Origin: Codonopsis lanceolata
Taxonomy: Eukaryota; Streptophyta; Magnoliopsida; Asterales; Campanulaceae
Assembly (NCBI GenBank): GCA_013146195.2
Contig: CM028377.1
Coordinates: forward strand, 5,866,239-5,930,238
DNA length: 64,000 bases
Direction: 5' to 3'
Every line of letters begins with the position of its first letter. The first letter of the stretch is position 1. Positions 56,352-64,000 of this stretch are shown here, one piece after another. The notes beneath the pieces are model-generated. The model saw only the letters and a list, made by a program, of their open reading frames with translations. It had not been told where the DNA came from and made no database searches. Made by a program: the position numbers and the translations under genes.

Positions 56352-59300
56352 TGTGGCGACCCGACCCGGATCCCAATACGAGACCCCGAGGTCGTGCCGT
56401 AAAAAACACACAAGATAACAAATAACGGGTAAGGCCATAACGGCGATACGCCAATAACTTTAACACATGCGGAAGCGAATAACATAATTAAACGGTGGCG
56501 CCCGAGCTAACAAGCTCAAACTAACACAACCAAAGAGATAATGAATCTCTCGGTCCAAAAATTAAAATCACATGACGCAACATTGGGCACGTAAAACAAA
56601 ACCACATGTCATGCAATATCATTAAATAGCAATTTATATACCAAGTCATCGGCGACGCATTTGAAACCCAACATTAAACTAAGTCTACAACTCTAGTCTA
56701 GCATGCTTAACGACCAAAAAACATGCCGGAAGACGAACATAACCAACGATATAAATAACTTGATATGGATAGAACAATAATATTACTATTAACATGGCAC
56801 GACTAACATCCGTCGGCTCACAAAGACTAAATAACATAAACAAGTACCAATTAAATAATCACAAGGCTTACTACCCATAGTGAAGTTTATATAACTTCAC
56901 TTCCCAATCGACCTTTTCAAAACAAAGACTACAAATTATAAACTAGTAGCAACCTTCTCACAGAACCACACGTTCTATCGTAGACTCGGCGAATTCCTTC
57001 AAATCACTAGCTCGGTTTGAATCTAAAGAAAACAAGGTAAACAGAGTAAGTCATAAAGACTTAGTAAGCTACTAAAGATGCAATGTCATGGCATGACATT
57101 ATGCTCAAATAAAACATATACATCTCATATCATGCTCATGATATAACATTTCATGGAATAATCCACAACACCAACCAAAACCTAACAATAGTCTCATAGA
57201 ACATCATTCGCATAATTCATCATAAGTAATTCATATCAATAGAATATGATTCTCAATTCCAATACGTTTAACATGTTATCTTCATATTGCACTGTTCATC
57301 AAAACATCATCCACATAACTCAATTATACCATGAGTCTCACACTTCATTTTTTAACATAATTCATATAAGAACTTATATATGAAAGACAATGGTTTCCAT
57401 TCTAATCATGAATAGCATGTTATATTTCTAGTATAACACTATATCAAAAGTCATCATTTCATTAACATGTTATATTTCTTATCATAACATTTCATCAAGG
57501 AATCATCATCTCATGTAAACCATATCATTAGCCATGTAGCACAACAATTCATACAAGTGCTCGTAAAATAAACAACATAATAGAGAAGATGATTTTCCTT
57601 TCCGTTTCCAGCATGCAACTCCTGTGGAAACAAACGTGTCCTCAATAACCCCATTCGTGGTATCGACGTCCCCGAAACAATCCCCGCTCGGGTTCCATAG
57701 TGATCAGAGCCATGTTTACTTACTACAACTAAGATCAACTACTTCCCCACCGTGGCCATCGATGGAGGGGTGTGTGCAACCCGGCACGGCGATCCATTGT
57801 AACCACGAATCCCACAATTCGTGAAGACAATGCATCGTCCCGCCAAAGACTCAAACCAAAAAGACGCCAGCTGGACTCAAATGCAAGCACAGGTAATCCA
57901 TACTCAAATTCCCACCAAGGAAAAGTACAACATCACACACTAATCCAATCAAGTAGATATTTACTTTTAAACCACATAGTTATGCACTTCTATGCTCACT
58001 AACACATAAATACATTAGAGCAATATTATCAAGTCTCTAATACCCAAGTGTTCTTTATACACTTATAAACGCTCGGAGGCTTAACCTCCATCAAAACTAC
58101 CCCAAATTCCGTAGGATCTCAATATGTGATTCACTATATTCATATTAGTCCAATAATCGACTCCGTTAAGTCATTTCTATTCTTTTCAAATTTGAAGGCA
58201 TAGAAGCTATTTGCATCATAGCCCTCCTATTATTCATTAGCTATTATTCATGGCTACGTTCTTAGGGTTAACAACATTATGTAACCCAACATTTCATACC
58301 TTCCCAACGACAATCCCCAAAACATAGTTCATATGTCAACACTTAACATTTAAAGTCAACCATCACATTTCAAGCATGTATCTCAAGTTAGCATTTAATT
58401 AAGCATGCTTTCATTCAAAATAACCATTTATCCAAACAAGATGTAAATTCATCTAGCATACTCATAATCACGATATAAATTCATCTAGCATGTTCATAAC
58501 TTCAATTCATGAATTATTGTTGACCAACATACTCTCATATGCATAAAAGTCAACTCAACCCAATAAAGTCAAACATAAAATTTATTCATGTAATCCATAA
58601 GGACAATTCATTATACATGTTCATAATCCAAAATTCATGAATTAAATAACATCACACTCTCATATGCATGATAGTCAATTCTATTCTCAAAAGTCAAACG
58701 AAACATTCAAATATGTAATCTATTGTGAAAATTCATCTATCATGCTTACAATCCAAATTAAAGGTTCACTAAGTATATTTCCAAACTCCCAAATAAATAT
58801 TCATGTATGATTCTAACAATCCATAACCTTCATCAAAACTCCAAAAATCATGTACATTACCAATAACCCATTTACTTCATCAACTTACAATCAAACCCTA
58901 GGTTTAGGAAAATCATATACTCATCATATCAAAGTCCAAGCTTACACAATGAACCTTCCTATCATACATCACAAATCATAGAAATCAATCTACACATGTT
59001 TCTTAGCAAGTTCACTCATAACTCGAAATAAAATCGCACAAAGCATGCATGTGTACTTATTGACCACAAATAGCACCCTTGTTTTCCTTAGGGTCAATGA
59101 GCACAAAAATCATATAAGAAGAGTATAGTAGCTTACCTATAATCACCACTACAAGTAAACAAATCGAACATGCAAAGGGTGGAATGGGTTCTCCTCATCT
59201 TCCTCTTCACTTCTATGGCTTGGATTTGTAAATGAACTCCTCAAGCCTTGGCCACCATTATTGAACACTCAAGAACCTCTCAAGAACTCTCACAAACCTT

Positions 59301-60397
59301 CAAGAATGATCAGCCACGTTTTTGGAGAGAGAGGCTGAAGAAAATGGGTGTAGTGGATGTATTTGGTCACCTTTTGGCTGAATAGAGGGGTGGGAGGAAG
59401 TGACCAATGCATGTTGTGCATGTTGATGTCTCTCCTTTCCAAGTGTCTATTAATCCCTTCAAAACTCACAAAACTTGTTTAATACTCATAGGTTGATAGT
59501 TAGGACGAATTGGGAGAGGTTTAAATTGGGTTTGGGTGGGGTTAGGATAGACAACTCATCAAAAATCCAAAACTGGGAGTAATCTTCCCGAAGGACCATG
59601 CGGTCACATGGTCCTCCTTTGAGGCGACCGCATCAAGCCATTTTACCCTTGGTGACATTTTCTGCAATCTTCGTTCGCGTCCGGTCCTTCTCGCATGCAA
59701 CCGCAACCCTTAAAGCTTCGAAACGGCCTATAATTCAACCCTTAAAGTCCTCAAACACTTGACTAAACCACAAAATTCTCAAATCACTTTTAAAGTATGT
59801 CTAAACTCCCATAAACAACACCCGAAACAACCCGGAGCGAAACCGACGCAAGGCACAACAACTCACTAACGAAACGTCGAATGAAACCACAAACCGATGG
59901 GCAACAACCCATGATTATAAACATTTCAAAGGGATATATAATAGGCCTGAATTCCTCTTAGATAATTAACAACAGATAGGAGAAATGAGCTCCCGAAAGA
60001 CGAGACGATCACCCAGCTCAATCTCAAACTACGCGATAAGGAGAATTGCTATCCTTGAAGCGTCAAAACATCACTAGACTTAACGAATGCATCCAAATAG
60101 AAGTATAATACATATAAACATGTTAATAAATCATCATGTAAAGATATAAGACCAAACCGAGGTCACGAACACATAACGCAAGCAAACTCTCAATCGCGTC
60201 GCATTCTGACTATCGTCGAGTAACGAATTGTGAATTTAGCAAGTCAACAACTATAGGGAATCTCTTAATAGTGTTTTGGTCTTCATGTGGTCTCTCATAC
60301 ACATCTAGACTCTCTCACAGACTAAACGAGCAATCATCCAAGGAAGAAATGCGAGCATCGCACACAGTTCAATCTAACCGGGAATCGGGGTATTACA
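56352..60397 (-). repeat. Intact solo LTR, 4046 bp, with perfect TSD
   Basis: On the minus strand it begins TGTAATACCCCGATTCCCGG at 60397 and ends GGGTCGGGTCGCCACA at 56352, a complete TG...CA LTR. CTTGA flanks it on both sides (56347-56351 and 60398-60402), a 5-bp duplication typical of retroviral-type integration. The very long LTR and its TGTAATACC start fit long-LTR Ty3/gypsy chromoviruses (Tekay/Del-like), but without internal sequence the lineage is tentative. Short frames within it have no meaning. It arose by recombination between the two LTRs of a full element. Confidence 0.88.
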
Positions 60398-61342
60398 CTT
60401 GAGGACCTCAATATATGATTGTTGGACTATATAGAGAGTCCCAACAAGGTTATGTTTAGAGTCTAAGTATATAGTCTAATGATATGAACGTATATAGACT
60501 AACTTAGTAGTCTTTTAAGGATCTTGGAGAACCTCGATGTGCTATTGTTGTTAGACTAAATATGTAGTCTCATTATGTGAATGTGAATTAGACTAATTAA
60601 TGGTCTATGTATGATTTGTGATTCGGAGATCATTGTGTAGCCCAATGTTTGGATACTTGAACCTAAATATGTGGTCGAGTTGTATTTGAGATTACTTGCA
60701 AATATGTGCATGTATGATTATGTGATTCTTGACTAAATATGTAGTTTTGATATGTATTTCTTATTACCTTCCAATATGTGTTTGGTAATGATTTAAGATA
60801 GAATCATGGATCTACTTATGTAGATAAGGTTCCCTCTTTTTGAGACTTATCAATTTTGATATGTTACGAGTAAATATCTACTTGTACATTGCATTGGATG
60901 TCCAGCTGTCATATTTGGTTATTTGGTTGGGTCGATGATGGGATGACACATCGCCTTCACGAATGTTAAAGTTCATGATCACTATGGGTCACCGTATCAG
61001 AGACAAGATTTACACACCCTTCTACTGTTGGCTGTAGTGGGGATGTAGCTCCACTGCTGTAGAAATACATGTAACTTTGGTAAGCTATGGAACTCGAGTG
61101 GGACTCAGGGACGTTGATACCACGAGATGAGTATCGAGGGTACATTTGATTTTGCACGTGTATAGCAGGAGAAACGCGACAGCGGTGGAATGGAGTGATA
61201 TTATATCCTCCCTTATCTGGTTATTATGAGCACTTATGTGAACATCACCGTGCTATGTGGTTTATGTGTTGACATTAAATTATGTGCTTATGATTATGCG
61301 GTACATGTTTTGTTTTTTGTATACTTATATTGATGCCATGAT

Positions 61343-61399
<57 letters not shown>
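60398..61399 (+). repeat. Host long LTR, second segment
   Basis: Continues the segment that ends at 56351. It is AT-rich with recurring (A)GACTAA(A)TATGTAG-type words (60480-60750) and a (AT)n run at 61344-61396, into whose right edge a Helitron-like element is inserted. Confidence 0.55.
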
Positions 61400-61400
<1 letters not shown>

Positions 61401-62313
61401 CTCATCTAAACTGTTTTTATCTCAACCTAATATAATCTAACCGTTTCCTATTCACGTTTTTCTTCCTACGTTTTTATTTCAATCGGCTTTCTTCCATCCT
61501 TTTCAGGCTTAGTTTTTTTTTGTTCTGTTTTTAAACTTTGTACTCCTTCTTTCTTCTTTTTTACTGCCATGAATACCTTAGTAGATAATAACAAACCCTT
61601 TACCATCTTCTTCGCACCTCCCCCGCTTAGCTACCATCACTTTCTCTGTCTAATCTCTTATTTATTTATTTATTTGACTCTTCTCTTTCATTCTTTAGTA
61701 AATCACTTTTGACCACCACCCCCTATCTTTAGTTTCAGGAGAGAGAAACTAAAAAGGAAACAAAAATTGGTAGCTGAGTTCTCACTAATTTAAATAAATT
61801 TAAGTACTGTTGTGATATTAGCCAAGATTTTTAAATGTATAGGGCCATAATTATTAAATTAGAATATGTGTTGTATATTAAAATTTTATCTTTATGATAC
61901 ACATAGCTTGGGCTGTCGAAAGAGAGAGAGTTAGAAAGAAAGAGAGAGTTGTTGTTGTTGGAGAGAGAGAGGGACGTTTGGTATTTTCAATAGAGCCGAG
62001 AGAGAGAGAGGAAAGGAGCGTTGGTTCTTCTTTCACCTATTGGCTTAGCCTTTTTGTTTAGTTATGTTTTTAAACTTTGTACTCCTCTTTGTTCTCCTTC
62101 TTTTTTCTTTCATTTTTTTTATTTCTTTAAGGAGGGAGAATGAGTGGTGATAATGTGATATATTGATGGGAGTAGGTTAAACATGTGGGGGAGATGGGAC
62201 GTTTCAGGCTTAGTTTTTTTTTTCTCTTTTTAAACTTTGTACTCTTTCTTTCTTCTTTTTTCCTTCATGTAAAATGGGCTATTAAATCTATTTGATGAAA
62301 TAGTTATATTCTA

Positions 62314-62369
<56 letters not shown>

Positions 62370-62496
62370 CACACAATGTATATATTATTTATTATATTGA
62401 TTTATTTGAATACTAACACCGTCCTATACTGACATCGTTCCATACTCACATCGTCCCATACTGGTGCCGTGCCATAGGCACGGGCACAGAATCTAG
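61400..62496 (+). mobile_element. Helitron-like element, about 1.1 kb
   Basis: It starts TCTCATCTAAACTG after an A. It ends with the hairpin GTGCCGTGCC-ATAGGCACGGGCAC followed by AGAATCTAG, and a T follows. This is the TC...hairpin...CTRR-T pattern of Helitron termini, with A/T at the insertion site. The interior has no coding frame, and one block (TTTCAGGCTTAG followed by T-rich sequence and TTTAAACTTTGTACTC) occurs twice or more. A second AT microsatellite lies at 62318-62359. Mobilisation would need Rep/helicase supplied by another element. Confidence 0.62.
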
Positions 62497-63241
62497 TATA
62501 TATATATGACCAAGTATATTGTCATGTTATATTGCTGCATTTAGTAAGTTACTAGGTCATTATGCCTCATCCCATACCTTTGTTTTCCTTAGTGTGCAGT
62601 TTGCTTATTAGTTCGCGTTGAGTCGGCGAGGTCGCAGTTGTAGCAGTTGGTTCTCCCGAGTAGTAACTCTTGGAGCTTTATTATATTATGTATTGTTTTC
62701 TTCCCACAAGGACGGTGTAAATGTAAAGTTATGTAGACTTTACGGTCGGGTAGAATTGTATTTGGGCATTGTTAGTTGTATTCTTTTGGAGCCGACAAGT
62801 TATGTCGTGCCGAGGTATTTATATTAGAATTTTATTCTAGTTTCTTTCCCGAGCATGTTTTTAGCTTGCAGTTGTAGTTGTTGGGTTCCGACATGTATCA
62901 CCAATGACTTGAGTAATATATATTCCAGTTTTGTTTAGCATGTGATTTGTTGTGCGTGCACATTGTTGCTGCACGTGGTTCGAATTTTTAGGCCGAGAGA
63001 TTGACGATCTCTTTAGTCATGTTGGCTTGGAGCTTGATAGCTCAGGCACCATCTTATTATTCACTTTCGCATATTTGTTGTTGTTTTGTATCGACGTTGT
63101 GGCTTTACTTCTTTGTTGGAGCTTGTTTAGCTCGTTTGTTCGATGGGCGCCATTGTGCTTAGCAGGTGTCTGTCAATTGTTTAGTTGGTTTAGCGGCATG
63201 GCCTCGGGATTTCGTGTTGGAATCCAGGTCAGGTCGTCACA
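62497..63241 (+). repeat. Host long LTR, third segment and 3' end
   Basis: Resumes with TATATATATATGACC after the Helitron-like element and ends CAGGTCGTCACA at 63241. It has the same closing blocks as the other long LTRs (GGCCGAGAGATTGACGATC, GGCATGGCCTCGGG). Open frames here (62618-62827, 62952-63269) are not supported as genes. Confidence 0.6.
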
Positions 63242-63376
63242 CACCTACATCACAATAAAGTTCAAATAAAATACACCACAATAAAGTTCAAATAAAGTAC
63301 ATCACTATACATCCTCAAACTGTTGGACAACTTCGTTAACAGTGCCCATATACCTACCCTCGACTACAAGTGCATC

Positions 63377-64000
63377 TCACCTATCACGATGGAGTAACCT
63401 GAGTCGAGGAGCTATATACTTGACTCGATCCTCAAGAGATCTAATTGAATATGCGACAGTTCTCGATGGATGAGATGAACCGAATGGCTCACCATCATCA
63501 TTCTCACCAGAATCATCAACATCATTACCCAGTGTCACATGATAATGTGTCCACTCTTGAAACCACGTCTCATAACCCTATGCAGTCTCGGTGGGTCTGG
63601 TGTCTAACCTCGATCCAACCTTCCTAGGGTTTAAAGAATGATGCTCCCACTGTTGGAAATTGCGAAGCATCTCATCGTGGACGCAGACGTACTTCAGAGT
63701 CTTTCGACTTCTATAAACCTTCGTTGGTAGGAATATATGGTCAGGAATCGTTTGGATAAATCCAAACTGTCTCAAGCAGCGATCGGGCATGCATGGCTCG
63801 ATAATTTTACGACAATGAATTATGTTCGAGAACATACTGATCAGAATATCATGTGATGGAATAGGCCCAAAAGAAGTCCATGCAACCTGGAAAAATAAAT
63901 ATTAATATAATTAACTTGACATATTTACTTTTATTTGATAAGTTATTTAAAAATGATAAACACTTACGTCATCAGCAGTCATCGATCGAGGACACTCCGA
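63377..64000 (-). CDS. Plant mobile domain (PMD / MAIN-like) protein, partial
   Basis: The gene runs off the right end of the window. On the minus strand an exon (64000-63968) reads SECPRSMTADD up to a GTAAGT donor. An 81-base intron (63967-63887, ending TTTTCCAG) follows. The next exon reads VAWTSFGPIPSHDILISM, then RKIIEPCMPDRCLRQFGFI and QTIPDHIFLPTKVYRS, the pattern of the plant mobile domain (aminotransferase-like PMD) found in MAIN/MAIL proteins and in some transposons. After GSRLDTRPTETA there is an in-frame TAG (63578-63580). The same frame stays open (YETWFQEWTHYHVTLGN) to TGA at 63377-63379, so the TAG may be a lesion or an unrecognised intron. Real MAIN-like genes act in the nucleus in silencing and meristem maintenance; this one may be a transposon-borne relative. 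Confidence 0.6.

Larger units (their letters stand above)
48899..57086 (-). repeat. Right arm of the 8.2-kb inverted duplication
   Basis: Complement of 29190-37410, covering part of the 3' LTR, the LINE, a long LTR, the host LTR segment and the end of the solo LTR. It differs from the left arm by scattered substitutions and short indels, including sites where this arm keeps a Gln codon that is a stop in the left arm. Beyond 57086 the two copies diverge completely. Confidence 0.92.

Noticed and set aside
29190..57086. Giant terminal-inverted-repeat or foldback transposon
   Set aside because: The arms end inside other elements and at an assembly gap, not at conserved termini, and no target duplication flanks them.
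2838..62360. The many (AT)n runs as replication origins or promoters
   Set aside because: Long AT microsatellites are common in plant DNA and nothing else at these sites supports a function.

Overview
The window is nuclear DNA from a flowering plant, most likely a eudicot. The evidence is AT-rich sequence, a pectin methylesterase/invertase-inhibitor gene, spliced genes with GT-AG introns, and nested plant-type transposable elements (L1-type LINEs, several LTR-retrotransposon families, CACTA, hAT, Tourist-like and Helitron-like DNA elements, a TRIM). It is a draft scaffold: two 100-base N gaps (15594-15693 and 48799-48898) split it into three contigs. No species can be named from the sequence.

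Layout. 1-13 kb is the least repeat-dense part. It holds one convincing host gene (PMEI/invertase inhibitor, 1334-1867 +), a plastid-like trnT-UGU remnant, a 302-bp MITE, a spliced Ulp1/C48 peptidase-like gene on the minus strand (7294-8018), CACTA pieces, three LINE 3' tails and a 61-bp minisatellite. 13.7-23.1 kb holds long-LTR fragments, a non-autonomous LTR element with a Pro/Ser/Thr-rich reading frame, a truncated TRIM, a 760-bp hAT element with a perfect 8-bp target duplication, and tandem tRNA-like units. 23.3-29.2 kb is an LTR retrotransposon with a gag remnant and, where pol should be, a ~730-codon open frame of unknown function. 29.2-37.4 kb is a nest of LTRs and a LINE. 37-44 kb is a minus-strand LTR element with an unusual gag-like ORF. 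44.0-48.8 kb is a decayed Ty3/gypsy element of the Tat type that ends at a gap.

After the gap, 48.9-57.1 kb is a diverged, inverted copy of 29.19-37.41 kb. It begins at the first base after the N run, so a mis-oriented haplotig is the simplest explanation, though a true inverted duplication is possible. The right arm continues into an intact 4.05-kb solo LTR with a perfect TSD, nested in a larger LTR that also carries a Helitron-like element. The window ends inside a plant-mobile-domain (PMD/MAIN-like) gene on the minus strand.

The genes do not form a pathway. The host genes are solitary and the rest is transposon biology: insertion into insertion, decay of LINE codons with the look of cytosine deamination, and decay of the Tat element mainly by small deletions. 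The items most worth follow-up are the gag-plus-unknown-ORF retrotransposon at 23.3-29.2 kb, the inverted duplication at the gap, the 61-bp satellite with hairpin units, and the recurring GCGACCGC-type motif in unrelated LTRs.
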